A DNA stretch of 64,000 nucleotides. Origin: Nitratireductor sp. Its GTDB lineage: Bacteria; Pseudomonadota; Alphaproteobacteria; Rhizobiales; Rhizobiaceae. The translations under genes were made by a program, and so were the position numbers. The stretch lies in the NCBI GenBank assembly GCA_020637805.1, contig JACKJU010000008.1:147873-211872 (forward strand), written 5' to 3'. Positions 8,824 to 20,583 of the stretch are shown here, one piece after another; the first letter of the stretch is position 1, and each line of letters starts with the position of its first letter. A model generated the notes under the pieces. That model did not search any database and was not told where the DNA came from. It saw only the letters and a program-made list of their open reading frames with translations.

Positions 8824-9777
8824 ATGCCGAAACACGGACGTGGCAGAATCTACAAGAACATCATGGACACGGTGGGCGACACGCCGATCGTACGTCTCGA
8901 CAAGCTTGCGAAAAAGCACCGGGTAAGGGCCAACCTTCTAGCCAAGCTCGAATTCTTCAACCCCGTCTCATCGGTCAAGGACCGCATCGGCGTTGCCATG
9001 ATCGAGGCGATGGAAAAGAAGGGGTTGATCAAACCGGGCAAATCCACGTTGGTGGAACCGACCTCCGGCAATACCGGGATCGGACTGGCCTTTGCAGCCG
9101 CACAGAAGGGCTACCGGCTGATCCTGACGATGCCGGAAACCATGTCGGTCGAGCGCAGGCGCATGTTCGCGATACTCGGCGCGGAGGTGGAACTGACGGA
9201 AGGCGCCAAGGGCATGAAGGGCGCCATCGCAAGGGCAGAAGAGCTGGCGCAAACTATCCCCGGAGCGGTTATTCCCCAACAGTTCGAGAACCCGGCCAAT
9301 CCGGCCATTCACCGCAAGACCACCGGACCGGAAATCTGGAACGATACCAAGGGACGCGTGCATGTCTTCGTTTCCGGCATCGGCACCGGCGGTACGATCA
9401 CGGGCGCAGGGGGCTATCTGAAGAAAATGAACCCCAAGCTTCACATCGTGGCCGTGGAGCCGGCGGACTCACCGGTTCTTTCCGGTGGAGAGCCGGGTCC
9501 GCACAAGATACAGGGTATCGGAGCGGGCTTTGCCCCGCCGATACTCAACACGAAGATTTACGACGAGATCGTCAAGGTCACCAATGATGAGGCCTTCGAA
9601 ATGGCCCGCGAGGTCGCGCGCCTGGAAGGCGTTCCCGTCGGAATTTCCTCGGGCGCAGCACTGACTGCCGCCATTCGGGTCGGCCGCCGGAAAGAGTTCG
9701 AGAAGAAGAACCTCGTGGTCATCATCCCCTCAATGGCCGAGCGCTATGTCTCGACACTGCTGTTCGAGGGGCTCTGA
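8824..9777 (+). CDS. cysK: Cysteine synthase A (O-acetylserine sulfhydrylase)
   Basis: A 317-residue PLP enzyme that makes cysteine from O-acetylserine and sulfide. The PLP lysine is in NPVSSVKDRIG, the substrate loop is TSGNTG, and the phosphate-binding Gly-rich loop is GIGTGGTITGAG. ATG 8824 is preferred over 8794 because GGAGGG stands 7 nt upstream. The C-terminus (IIPSMAERYVSTLLFEGL) is near the family form, with SMAERY where SFGERY is usual. The gene stands alone and is convergent with the REC-EAL gene. Confidence 0.93.
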   Translation: MPKHGRGRIYKNIMDTVGDTPIVRLDKLAKKHRVRANLLAKLEFFNPVSSVKDRIGVAMIEAMEKKGLIKPGKSTLVEPTSGNTGIGLAFAAAQKGYRLILTMPETMSVERRRMFAILGAEVELTEGAKGMKGAIARAEELAQTIPGAVIPQQFENPANPAIHRKTTGPEIWNDTKGRVHVFVSGIGTGGTITGAGGYLKKMNPKLHIVAVEPADSPVLSGGEPGPHKIQGIGAGFAPPILNTKIYDEIVKVTNDEAFEMAREVARLEGVPVGISSGAALTAAIRVGRRKEFEKKNLVVIIPSMAERYVSTLLFEGL

Positions 9778-9796
9778 CGCACCGGTCTTATACCAT

Positions 9797-10999
9797 TCAG
9801 GCAGCGGCAATCGAACGCATCCATGAATGCGGATGGCTGAAATACTCGGTGATCTGGTCCGCCGGCATCGGCTTTGCGATCAGGTAGCCCTGCGCCTGAT
9901 GCACGCCCTTTGCCTTGACGTAGTCGAACACTTCCTTGCGCTCGATGCCCTCGGCAACCACGCGCATGTTCATCATGCGGGCAAGCGAGACGCTGGCGTT
10001 GACGGTTTCCGCCGAGAACGCGTCGGTGAGGACGTTGTTGATGAACGACTGATCGATCTTCAACTCGTTGAAGGGAAACATTCTCAGGTTCGAGATATTC
10101 GAGGCACCTGTGCCGAAGTCGTCGATGGATATCTCGAAACCGTGGATGCGCAGGCGCGAAAGCACTTCCAGCGTCGCAGGATCGAGATCGAGCACCGTGC
10201 TCTCGGTGATCTCAAGGCAGAACTGCGAGGTCTTGAGACCGGCCTTGCCGATCCGGTTCATGAAGATGTCAGGCAGCGTGATGTCGGACAGCATGCCCGG
10301 CGGAATGTTGATGGCAATCTTCATGCCGGCCCATTCCGGACGCTGCATGTCCTCGATGACGCATTCGACTATAGCTATGGTGAGACGCCCCATCAGCCCG
10401 CTATTGGTGGCAATCGGAAGGAAGAGGCCGGGCGATACGACACCGCGTTCCGGATCGATCCAGCGCACCAGCGCTTCTGCGCCGCTTATCGATCCGGTCA
10501 GAAGATCCACCTTGGGCTGGTAGAAGGGAACGAACAGGCCCTTGTCGAGCGCAGCGGACACGTCCTCCTTCAGGGGCCACGTGCCGTCAGCATTGGCGCG
10601 GCCTGCTTCGCTTGACTTCCGGCTTCCGAAGACCTTGTCGAGCGAGGACTTGGTCAGTGGCTTCGAGATATGGCCGATCACGTCGAGGCCGTACATGCGG
10701 GCGAGGTTTGCCGCATTCTCGATGAGTTCCTTCTGGTGGCCGGAAAACAGTGCGATGCGGCCCTTGAACCCGCGCGATTTCAGAAGCCGGATCAGTTCAT
10801 ATCCGTCCATGTTCGGCATCTTGAGGTCGCTGACGATCAGACCTACCGGCTTGGGGTGCCTGTCCAGGATTTCGAGCGCATGGGCTCCATCGCGAGCGTG
10901 CAGAATTTCGGCAACCTGCATGCTGCTGAAATAGGCCGTCAGGATGGCGATCTGTGTCGGATCGTCGTCGACCACAAGTATAGAATCTACAGGATCCAT
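9797..10999 (-). CDS. Response regulator with EAL c-di-GMP phosphodiesterase domain (RocR/VieA-like)
   Basis: A 400-residue REC-EAL protein. The receiver (about 6-125) has DDD near residue 12, the acceptor in LIVSDLKMPNMDG, and the conserved Lys in HISKPL. The EAL domain (about 150-390) retains all residues associated with catalysis: EALVRW, the Asn in INIPP, the Glu in LEITES, the DD pair in DDFGTG, the Lys in ELKIDQSF, the Glu in VAEGIE and the Gln in QGYLIAKP. An active cyclic-di-GMP hydrolase controlled by phosphorylation is the likely function. It follows the membrane hybrid kinase on the same strand with an 85-nt gap, so that kinase is the probable partner (inference). Confidence 0.9.
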   Translation of the reverse strand: MDPVDSILVVDDDPTQIAILTAYFSSMQVAEILHARDGAHALEILDRHPKPVGLIVSDLKMPNMDGYELIRLLKSRGFKGRIALFSGHQKELIENAANLARMYGLDVIGHISKPLTKSSLDKVFGSRKSSEAGRANADGTWPLKEDVSAALDKGLFVPFYQPKVDLLTGSISGAEALVRWIDPERGVVSPGLFLPIATNSGLMGRLTIAIVECVIEDMQRPEWAGMKIAINIPPGMLSDITLPDIFMNRIGKAGLKTSQFCLEITESTVLDLDPATLEVLSRLRIHGFEISIDDFGTGASNISNLRMFPFNELKIDQSFINNVLTDAFSAETVNASVSLARMMNMRVVAEGIERKEVFDYVKAKGVHQAQGYLIAKPMPADQITEYFSHPHSWMRSIAAA

Positions 11000-11084
11000 C
11001 GGTATTCCCCACCTCGCTCGATATTCCGTCTCACCCTATCGCAACCCGGTAAAATACCGCGAAAGGCAATAACTAAAGTTTTAT

Positions 11085-13862
<2,778 letters not shown>

Positions 13863-14090
13863 AGGTTTGCGTCCCCGGCAGTCCAGGTGGCTGCCTCGTG
13901 AAATTTCCGTCCATCCCGAACTTGCCATCGAGGGGTCAAATTTGCGTTAACCCAAATGAATTCCGGGACAGATTGCCACCCGGCGAACCGGGCAACCGGA
14001 AACCGCGGCCATGGTTTACGGCTCATTAAATGGCCTCATTTACAATGAAGTGACTTCCCGAGATTCCTCCAAAGGACCAATGGCAATCAC

Positions 14091-16340
14091 ATGGCAGGCA
14101 GACGCAAACCGGGCCAGCGAATCGAACCCGTGTTCGAGAGCGGGAAACGAAAACCGGTGCACGGCGAGATACGCGGCGAATCGAGAGATGAGCAACGCGA
14201 TACGCGGCGCCGGAACGCCCGCTCGGGCCAGGGTGGCAGAAACGGCGGCCCGCCGTCCGGAAAATCCGGACGCAAGACGCGCAAGTCAGGCGGAGGTGGA
14301 AGGCGTGGCCTGTTGGGCTTCTTCCGCCGCAGCATCTACTGGGTGCTGGTGCTTGGTGTGTGGGGTTTTATCGGCGTCGCAGGCATTGTCGGCTACTATG
14401 CTGTCAAACTGCCGCAATCGACCCAGTGGTCCGTGCCGGACCGGCCGCCAAACGCCAAGATACTTGCCGTCAATGGCGAACTGATCGCGAACCGGGGAAT
14501 CACCGGCGGCGAGGCGGTGCGCCTCGACGAGATGTCGCCCTACCTGCCCATGGCGGTGATTGCCATCGAAGACCGGCGATTCAAGTCGCATTTCGGGTTC
14601 GATCCGATCGGCTTTACCCGGGCCATGGTCACGAACCTGGTAGCCGGGCGTGCGGTTCAGGGCGGCTCCACAATCACCCAGCAGCTCGCCAAGAACCTGT
14701 TTCTCGAACCCGAGCGCACGATCGACCGGAAGATTCAGGAACTCATCCTTTCATTCTGGCTGGAAACGAAGTTCACCAAGGACGAGATCCTCGAACTCTA
14801 TCTGAACCGGGTCTATTTCGGCTCCGGTGCCTATGGCGTGGATGCTGCGGCAAGGCGCTATTTCGGCAAATCGGCCAGGGATGTGAACCTGGCGGAAGCC
14901 GCCATGATCGCCGGGCTTCTCAAGGCACCCTCGCGGCTTTCCCCTGCTCGCGATCCGAAGGCAGCAGAGGCGCGCGCCCAGGTCGTGCTGCACGCGATGG
15001 AAGATGCAGGTTTCGTCACGGACCGGGAAGTGACCACGGCCCTTTCAATGGAGGCCAAGAAGGCGAAACGCTACTGGAGCGGATCGGAGCACTACGTCGC
15101 CGACATGGTGATGAAGGAATTGCCTGCACTGATCGGCGAGATGCGCAAGGACGTGGTGGTGGATACCACGGTCGACCTGTTCCTGCAGAAGAAGGCCGGC
15201 GTTCTGATTCACGACGCCGTTGCCGAAAACCGCGACAGCCACAAGGTAACGCAGGGTGCGCTTGTCGCCATGGACGGCACTGGGGCAATACGGGCGCTGG
15301 TCGGCGGGGCAGAATATGCCGACAGCCAGTTCAACCGTGCGGTGGATGCCAACCGCCAGCCGGGATCGGCCTTCAAGCCGTTCGTCTATCTGGCCGCCAT
15401 TGAAAGCGGACGGACACCCGACACCGTACGCGTAGACCGCAAGGTGAAGATCGGCAAATGGGCGCCGGAGAACTACGACCACAAGTATCGCGGGCCCGTG
15501 ACGCTCGCCGAAGGGCTTGCCTGGTCCCTGAACACGATCTCAGCCCAGCTGATCTCAGAGATCGGTCCCAAGCGGGTGCAGGAAACGGCTGCGAGGCTGG
15601 GAATCCATTCGCCGATCGCCCGCAATGCCTCGATCGCGCTTGGCACTTCCGAGGTGACGCTTGAGGAGCTGACCTCGGCATATGCGCCTTTCGCCAATGG
15701 CGGCTATCTCGCCAAACCCTGGCTTATCCGCCGCGTGACCACGCTGGATGGCAAGGTTCTCTACGACCGCAAGCAGACGGAACAGCCGAAAGTGCTGGCG
15801 AGTGCGGAACTCGGCATGATGAATTCGATGCTGCAGCGGGTCGTCGAGGACGGCACAGGCAAGAGGGCGCAGGTTGACGGCTGGCAGATTGCAGGCAAGA
15901 CCGGCACCACACAGAACTCGCGCGACGCGTTGTTCGTCGGCTACAGCGCCAACCTCGTCACCGGCGTATGGTTCGGCAATGACGATGGAACCCCGATGAA
16001 GAAAGTTACCGGCGGCTCGCTGCCAGCCGAAACGTTCGGCGCATTCATGACCGTTGCACACAAGGGCGTTCCCTCGGCCGACCTGCCGGGCATCTATCTG
16101 CCGCCACAGGTCTCGATCGTTCCGGAAAGACGCCCGGTGCTTCCGGCAGGCAATCCGGCGATGGCACCGGTGGACAAAGCCGTTCTGCCGCAAACTGCGG
16201 GCAATGCCGCGTCACAACCGGCGCGCAGGCCACTGGATGAAGTTAGCGGCGCACCACGGCCATCGGGAATTGTCGGAGGGAACCAGCAGGCCAACAGCGG
16301 CAAGCCGCGAAATATTCTCGACATCCTGCTTGGCGGGTGA
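14091..16340 (+). CDS. Class A penicillin-binding protein (PBP1 family: transglycosylase plus transpeptidase)
   Basis: A 749-residue bifunctional peptidoglycan synthase. The cytoplasmic N-terminus (1-80) is rich in Arg and Gly, followed by one membrane helix (about 83-106, IYWVLVLGVWGFIGVAGIVG). The GT51 domain has IEDRRFKSHFGFDP and GGSTITQQLAKNLFLEPERT. The transpeptidase domain carries the nucleophile in PGSAFKPF (SxxK), AWSLNTIS (SxN) and GKTGTT (KTG). The tail is Pro/Ala-rich and probably disordered. All catalytic motifs are intact. The gene is alone, divergent from the hybrid kinase by 228 nt and convergent with kbp. Assignment to the PBP1A or PBP1B subfamily is not made. Confidence 0.93.
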   Translation: MAGRRKPGQRIEPVFESGKRKPVHGEIRGESRDEQRDTRRRNARSGQGGRNGGPPSGKSGRKTRKSGGGGRRGLLGFFRRSIYWVLVLGVWGFIGVAGIVGYYAVKLPQSTQWSVPDRPPNAKILAVNGELIANRGITGGEAVRLDEMSPYLPMAVIAIEDRRFKSHFGFDPIGFTRAMVTNLVAGRAVQGGSTITQQLAKNLFLEPERTIDRKIQELILSFWLETKFTKDEILELYLNRVYFGSGAYGVDAAARRYFGKSARDVNLAEAAMIAGLLKAPSRLSPARDPKAAEARAQVVLHAMEDAGFVTDREVTTALSMEAKKAKRYWSGSEHYVADMVMKELPALIGEMRKDVVVDTTVDLFLQKKAGVLIHDAVAENRDSHKVTQGALVAMDGTGAIRALVGGAEYADSQFNRAVDANRQPGSAFKPFVYLAAIESGRTPDTVRVDRKVKIGKWAPENYDHKYRGPVTLAEGLAWSLNTISAQLISEIGPKRVQETAARLGIHSPIARNASIALGTSEVTLEELTSAYAPFANGGYLAKPWLIRRVTTLDGKVLYDRKQTEQPKVLASAELGMMNSMLQRVVEDGTGKRAQVDGWQIAGKTGTTQNSRDALFVGYSANLVTGVWFGNDDGTPMKKVTGGSLPAETFGAFMTVAHKGVPSADLPGIYLPPQVSIVPERRPVLPAGNPAMAPVDKAVLPQTAGNAASQPARRPLDEVSGAPRPSGIVGGNQQANSGKPRNILDILLGG

Positions 16341-16414
16341 GGCTGCGGCAGACCCGGTACGGGAAATGCCACAGCCTTGTTTGTCTTCATTGCGGCCGGC
16401 GGGTAACAACCAGG

Positions 16415-16456
16415 CTAGGCCTGAGGATCACCTAGTGATCCCAATTTAGGCCTGGG
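16415..16456. repeat. Nested palindrome between convergent pbp and kbp genes
   Basis: A perfect hairpin GGATCAC-CTA-GTGATCC (16425-16441) lies between two AGGCCT palindromes (16417-16422 and 16447-16452). It occupies the gap between the ends of two convergent genes. There is no strong T-tract on either side, so it is not a typical intrinsic terminator; a bidirectional transcription-end signal or a REP-like element are both possible. Confidence 0.5.
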
Positions 16457-16462
16457 CCGCGA

Positions 16463-16930
16463 TCAGGCGTCGGCCAGATCCGGGATGCGCAGCACCTGAC
16501 CCGGATAGATGAGGTCGGGGTCCTTGAGCATCGGCTTGTTGGCCTCGAAGATGACCGTGTATTTCGGTCCCTTGCCCTTGCCATATACCTCGGTCGCGAT
16601 CTTCCACAGGCTGTCGCCCTTCTTGACGGTGTAGAAGCGCGGCTCCTTAGCGTCCGGCGTATCGCCTGTAGCAACCTTCAGCTCGCTCGCCTCGACCTTG
16701 GAAACACCCAGTGTGTTGCCGAGTGCGATAACAGCCTTCTCGAACACGCTCTGGTCGGCAACCTCACCCTTGACGATGGCCTTGTCGCCATCCACTTCAA
16801 CCTGCACCTTGTCGGTACCGAGATCGTAGCTGTCGAGTTCCTTCTTCAGGCTGTCGGCATCCGGCGTTTCCTCGTCATCGCCGATGCCGAGCTTCTTGCC
16901 CACCGATTTCACAAAATCAAAAATACCCAT
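16463..16930 (-). CDS. kbp: BON-LysM potassium-binding protein Kbp (YgaU)
   Basis: A 155-residue protein with the E. coli Kbp/YgaU layout and length (149): N-terminal MGIFDFVKSVGKKLG, a BON domain (about 25-85) with VEVDGDKAIVKGEVAD, and a C-terminal LysM domain (about 100-150) with YTVKKGDSLWKIA, IFEANKPMLKDPDLIYPG and QVLRIP. E. coli Kbp is a cytoplasmic K+-binding protein. There is no signal peptide here. It lies 84 nt downstream of accD on the same strand, where folC is usual in related rhizobia. Confidence 0.9.
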   Translation of the reverse strand: MGIFDFVKSVGKKLGIGDDEETPDADSLKKELDSYDLGTDKVQVEVDGDKAIVKGEVADQSVFEKAVIALGNTLGVSKVEASELKVATGDTPDAKEPRFYTVKKGDSLWKIATEVYGKGKGPKYTVIFEANKPMLKDPDLIYPGQVLRIPDLADA

Positions 16931-17014
16931 TGAACGCCTCTCTCTGGTTGTTGGCCGGTCAAACGCAACACCAATAGTGTTACCGGCAAAAGACTGTGCC
17001 GCTGGAACGGCTAC

Positions 17015-18013
17015 TCATTCAGCGGCCTTGTCCAGCGGGACCTCGCCATTTGCGGTTTCATCGGATCCGGATTCGTCCGATTCGCTGCCGCTTTCATTCA
17101 TCGTGGTCTCGGCCGCCGCTGGTGTGCCGTTTTCCTCACCCTGCAGGGCCACGCCCTCCACCGGATGAAGCTTCATCAGCAAGCGGATGATCTGGGAGAG
17201 GCGGCCGCGCAGTTCCTTGCGCGGGACAACCATGTCGATCATGCCGTGTTCAAGCAGGTATTCGGCGGTCTGGAAGCCTTCCGGCAGTTTTTCCCGGATC
17301 GTCTGCTCGATCACGCGCTTTCCGGCAAATCCGATCTCGGCGCCCGGTTCGGCGATGTGAATGTCGCCCAGCATGGCATAGGAAGCCGAAACCCCACCGG
17401 TGGTCGGGTTGGTCAGCACGACGATATAGGGAAGGCCTGCCTCCTTGAGCATTTCCACCATGACGGTGGTTCGCGGCAGCTGCATGAGGGAGAGTATGCC
17501 TTCCTGCATGCGGGCACCGCCGGAGGCCGGGAACATGATAAGCGGTGCGTTGAGTTCCAGTGCCTTCTCGAAGGCGGCGATGATCGCCTCGCCTGCTGCA
17601 AGGCCGAGCGAGCCGCCCATGAAAGTAAATTCGTGAACGGAGGCAACGACGTCCACGCCGTCGATCTTGCCCGCACCATTGAGGATCGCGTCCTCCATGC
17701 CGGTGCGTGCCCGGTAGTCCTTCAGGCGATCGGTGTAGCGTCGCGAATCCCGGAATTTCAGAGGATCCTGGGCAACCTTGGGCTGGGCAAGCTTCTCATA
17801 TTCGCCGTTGTCGAAAAGATATCCGAGCCGCTTCGCGGCCGAGATCTTCATGTGATAGCCGGAACCCGGTATCACGCCCATATTGGCTTCGAGGTCCTTG
17901 TGGAAGACCATCTCGCCGGTTTCGGGGCACTTGATCCAGAGGTTTTCCGGCATCTCCTTGCGTGTAAGGAGGCCGGAAAGCTTGGGTCTCACATAGTTCG
18001 TAATCCAGTTCAT
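17015..18013 (-). CDS. accD: Acetyl-CoA carboxylase carboxyltransferase subunit beta, zinc-ribbon cysteines lost
   Basis: A 332-residue carboxyltransferase beta subunit that with AccA moves CO2 from biotin to acetyl-CoA in the first step of fatty-acid synthesis. The core is intact: ASVHEFTFMGGSLGLAAGEA, FPASGGARMQEGILSLMQ, TNPTTGGVSASYAMLGD and FAGKRVIEQT. The N-terminal zinc ribbon, normally four Cys, has only one (WIKCPETGEMVFHKDLE; the second CxxC pair is replaced by VIPGSGYHM). This degenerate form is, from memory, general in Rhizobiales. The last 45 residues are an acidic Ser/Asp/Glu-rich tail. It follows trpA by 116 nt. folC, which usually follows accD in rhizobia, is absent. Confidence 0.95.
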   Translation of the reverse strand: MNWITNYVRPKLSGLLTRKEMPENLWIKCPETGEMVFHKDLEANMGVIPGSGYHMKISAAKRLGYLFDNGEYEKLAQPKVAQDPLKFRDSRRYTDRLKDYRARTGMEDAILNGAGKIDGVDVVASVHEFTFMGGSLGLAAGEAIIAAFEKALELNAPLIMFPASGGARMQEGILSLMQLPRTTVMVEMLKEAGLPYIVVLTNPTTGGVSASYAMLGDIHIAEPGAEIGFAGKRVIEQTIREKLPEGFQTAEYLLEHGMIDMVVPRKELRGRLSQIIRLLMKLHPVEGVALQGEENGTPAAAETTMNESGSESDESGSDETANGEVPLDKAAE

Positions 18014-18129
18014 GGTCTTTTCGTATGCCCCTACGTCACGGCAGTCAAGAATTCGTCTCTACCGGCCGTCCTGATCGTTGCGCAGTATCCCTCTGGCGGC
18101 TCCGCACCAGACAGGAGAATGGTCTGCAA

Positions 18130-18963
18130 TTACGCCTTTTTCCCGGCCTTCCTGACGCCCTTGGCCAGTTCCTTCACGAGTTTTGCGACGGCAGGAACGG
18201 TTTTCGCCGTTGCATGACCCTTCTTGCTGAGGCTGCCGGCTATCGCAGACACGATGGCAGAACCGACGACAACGCCGTCGGCAGCGCGGCCGATGGCGGT
18301 CGCCTGTTCAGCAGTTCTGACCCCAAAGCCGACGCAGACGGGCAAGTCGGTGCCCGCCTTGATATGCGAGACCGATGCGGCAACTTTTTCCGGGTCTGGC
18401 GCCGCCGAACCGGTAATGCCGGTAATCGACACATAGTAGACGAAACCGGAAGTGTTCTTCAGGACCACCGGCAGCCGCTTCGCATCGGTTGTTGGCGTCG
18501 TCAGGCGCACGAAATTGAGGCCCGCTTCCATGGCTGGCAGGCACAACTCGTCATCTGCCTCCGGCGGGACGTCGACGACGATCAGGCCGTCAACACCGGC
18601 AGAGGTGGCTTTTTTCAGAAACTCGTCGACGCCCATGATGTAGATCGGGTTGTAGTAGCCCATCAGAACGACCGGCGTGTGCTTGTCGTGCTTGCGGAAA
18701 TCCTTCACCAGCTTGAGGGTTTTCTTCAGCGTCATGCCGCCGTGAAGCGCGCGCTGCCCGGCAAGCTGGATTGCGGGTCCGTCGGCCATCGGGTCGGAAA
18801 ACGGCATGCCGATTTCGATCAGGTCTGCGCCGGCTTCCGGCAGAGCCTTGATGATCTCAAGCGAGGTGTCGGGATCGGGGTCGCCCGCCATGACAAACGT
18901 CACAAGGGCCGGGCGCCCGTTTTCCTTCAGTTCCGCGAAACGCCGGTCGATACGGGTGGTCAT
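18130..18963 (-). CDS. trpA: Tryptophan synthase alpha chain
   Basis: A 277-residue TIM-barrel enzyme that cleaves indole-3-glycerol phosphate and passes indole to TrpB. The catalytic acids are in DLIEIGMPFSDPMADGP, and the phosphate-binding loop is VCVGFGVRT. The start ATG overlaps the stop of cutA (bases 18960-18963), showing tight translational coupling. It is the fourth gene of trpF-trpB-cutA-trpA. A basic tail of about 15 residues ends the protein (KGVRKAGKKA). Confidence 0.96.
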   Translation of the reverse strand: MTTRIDRRFAELKENGRPALVTFVMAGDPDPDTSLEIIKALPEAGADLIEIGMPFSDPMADGPAIQLAGQRALHGGMTLKKTLKLVKDFRKHDKHTPVVLMGYYNPIYIMGVDEFLKKATSAGVDGLIVVDVPPEADDELCLPAMEAGLNFVRLTTPTTDAKRLPVVLKNTSGFVYYVSITGITGSAAPDPEKVAASVSHIKAGTDLPVCVGFGVRTAEQATAIGRAADGVVVGSAIVSAIAGSLSKKGHATAKTVPAVAKLVKELAKGVRKAGKKA

Positions 18964-19277
18964 GATGAGATTCCGGTTTCCTGTTCTATCCAGCGTTCGT
19001 AATCCGCATTGGCCGAAATGCCGGAATGGCGGAGAATCGCAGGAGTGTCGTAAGGGTGGTTGGCGCGCAGGAATTCACCGAGTTCGTCGGCCCGCGCGTC
19101 CGATGTCTTGAAAATTGCCAGTATCTCGTTTTCGTCCTCGATCCTGCCTTGCCAGCGATAGATCGAACGGACCTTTTCCACGATGTTGGCACAGGCTGCA
19201 AGACGCGCGTCCACGGCGCTGCGTGCGGCGGCTGACGCCTGGTCCATCCCGGAATAGGTCACGTGGAATTCGATCAT
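18960..19277 (-). CDS. cutA: CutA1-family divalent-cation tolerance protein inside the trp operon
   Basis: A 105-residue protein of the CutA1 family: IEFHVTYSGMDQASAAARS, then LAACANIVEKVRSIYRWQGRI with the core WQG..E, EILAIFKT, and a C-terminal HPYDTPAILRH segment with conserved His/Pro. CutA proteins are small trimers similar in fold to PII; the role in metal tolerance is only partly supported. The start at 19277 is 10 nt after the trpB stop, and the stop overlaps the trpA start by 4 nt. Reading further upstream would overlap trpB. Insertion between trpB and trpA is unusual because these encode one complex. Confidence 0.88.
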   Translation of the reverse strand: MIEFHVTYSGMDQASAAARSAVDARLAACANIVEKVRSIYRWQGRIEDENEILAIFKTSDARADELGEFLRANHPYDTPAILRHSGISANADYERWIEQETGISS

Positions 19278-19287
19278 GCCGGGCCTG

Positions 19288-20535
19288 TCAGAGATCGAAG
19301 CCCAGGTACTTGCCGACAGAGAAGACGTCCTTGTCGCCACGGCCGCAAAGGTTCATGACGATGATCTGGTCCTTGTCCATCTTCGGCGCACGCTTGACGA
19401 CTTCGGCCAGCGCGTGCGACGGCTCCAGTGCAGGAATGATACCTTCCGTCCGGCAGAGAAGCTGGAAGGCTTCCAGCGCCTCGTCATCCATGATTGGCAC
19501 GTATTCCACGCGGCCGGTTTCCTTGAGCCACGAATGCTCCGGCCCGATACCCGGATAGTCGAGACCCGCCGAGATCGAATGGCCTTCCTTAATCTGGCCG
19601 TCCTTGTCCTGAAGCAGGTAAGTGCGGTTGCCGTGCAGAACGCCGGGTTTGCCCGCGGTCAGCGATGCGCAGTGCTTCTCGCCTTTCAAGCCTTCGCCAC
19701 CTGCTTCCACGCCCACGATCTGCACGCTCTTGTCGTCCAGGAAGGGATGGAACAGCCCGATGGCATTGGAACCGCCGCCAACAGCGGCGATCAGCATATC
19801 GGGCAGCCTGCCTTCGGCCTCCATGAGCTGCTCGCGAACCTCGCGGCCTATGACAGACTGGAATTCGCGGACCAGTTCCGGATAGGGATGCGGGCCTGCG
19901 GCGGTGCCGATCAGGTAATAGGTCGAGTCCACGTTGGTAACCCAATCGCGAAGTGCCTCGTTCATGGCGTCCTTCAGCGTGCCGGCACCCGCCGTCACAG
20001 GCACGATCTCCGCGCCAAGCAACTTCATGCGGAAAACGTTGGGCGACTGGCGCTCGACATCCGTCTTGCCCATGTAGACCACGCAGGGAAAGCCGAAGCG
20101 TGCGCAGACGGTGGCAGTAGCAACTCCGTGCTGACCGGCACCGGTTTCGGCGATGATACGGGTCTTGCCCATGCGTTTTGCGAGCAGGATCTGGCCGAGG
20201 CAGTTGTTGATCTTGTGCGAACCCGTGTGGTTGAGCTCGTCGCGCTTGAAATAGATCTTCGCGCCACCGAGATGCTCGGTCAGCCGCTCGGCGAAGTAGA
20301 GCGGCGAGGGACGCCCGGTATAATGCTTGTTGAGGTATTCAAGCTCGTCGATAAACGCCTTGTCCTTGCGAGCCTTGTTCCAGTGATCCTCGAGATCAAG
20401 GATGAGCGGCATGAGGGTTTCGGCGACGTAGCGGCCGCCGAAAATGCCGAAATGGCCGTTCTCGTCGGGTCCGGTACGGAAGGAATTCGGGTTGGCCGGG
20501 CTGTTCAAGTTTCTCTTCCCATGGTCTGGCCGCAC
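19288..20535 (-). CDS. trpB: Tryptophan synthase beta chain
   Basis: A 415-residue PLP enzyme that joins indole and serine to make tryptophan. The PLP lysine is in ELNHTGSHKINN, the catalytic Glu in AETGAGQHG, and the phosphate loop in AVGGGSNAIG. The N-terminus carries an extra short stretch before HFGIFGGRYVAETLMP. It is 48 nt after trpF and 10 nt before cutA. This is the long-chain TrpB1 type that pairs with TrpA. Confidence 0.97.
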   Translation of the reverse strand: MRPDHGKRNLNSPANPNSFRTGPDENGHFGIFGGRYVAETLMPLILDLEDHWNKARKDKAFIDELEYLNKHYTGRPSPLYFAERLTEHLGGAKIYFKRDELNHTGSHKINNCLGQILLAKRMGKTRIIAETGAGQHGVATATVCARFGFPCVVYMGKTDVERQSPNVFRMKLLGAEIVPVTAGAGTLKDAMNEALRDWVTNVDSTYYLIGTAAGPHPYPELVREFQSVIGREVREQLMEAEGRLPDMLIAAVGGGSNAIGLFHPFLDDKSVQIVGVEAGGEGLKGEKHCASLTAGKPGVLHGNRTYLLQDKDGQIKEGHSISAGLDYPGIGPEHSWLKETGRVEYVPIMDDEALEAFQLLCRTEGIIPALEPSHALAEVVKRAPKMDKDQIIVMNLCGRGDKDVFSVGKYLGFDL

Positions 20536-20583
20536 TTAGCCGGTGCAGCATGCATCCCGGTAGCAAATGGCTTGCCGCCGGGT

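Noticed and set aside
16415..16456. Palindrome between pbp and kbp as an attachment site or origin
   Set aside because: No flanking mobile genes, no DnaA boxes and no integrase; only a transcription-end or REP-like role is reasonable.
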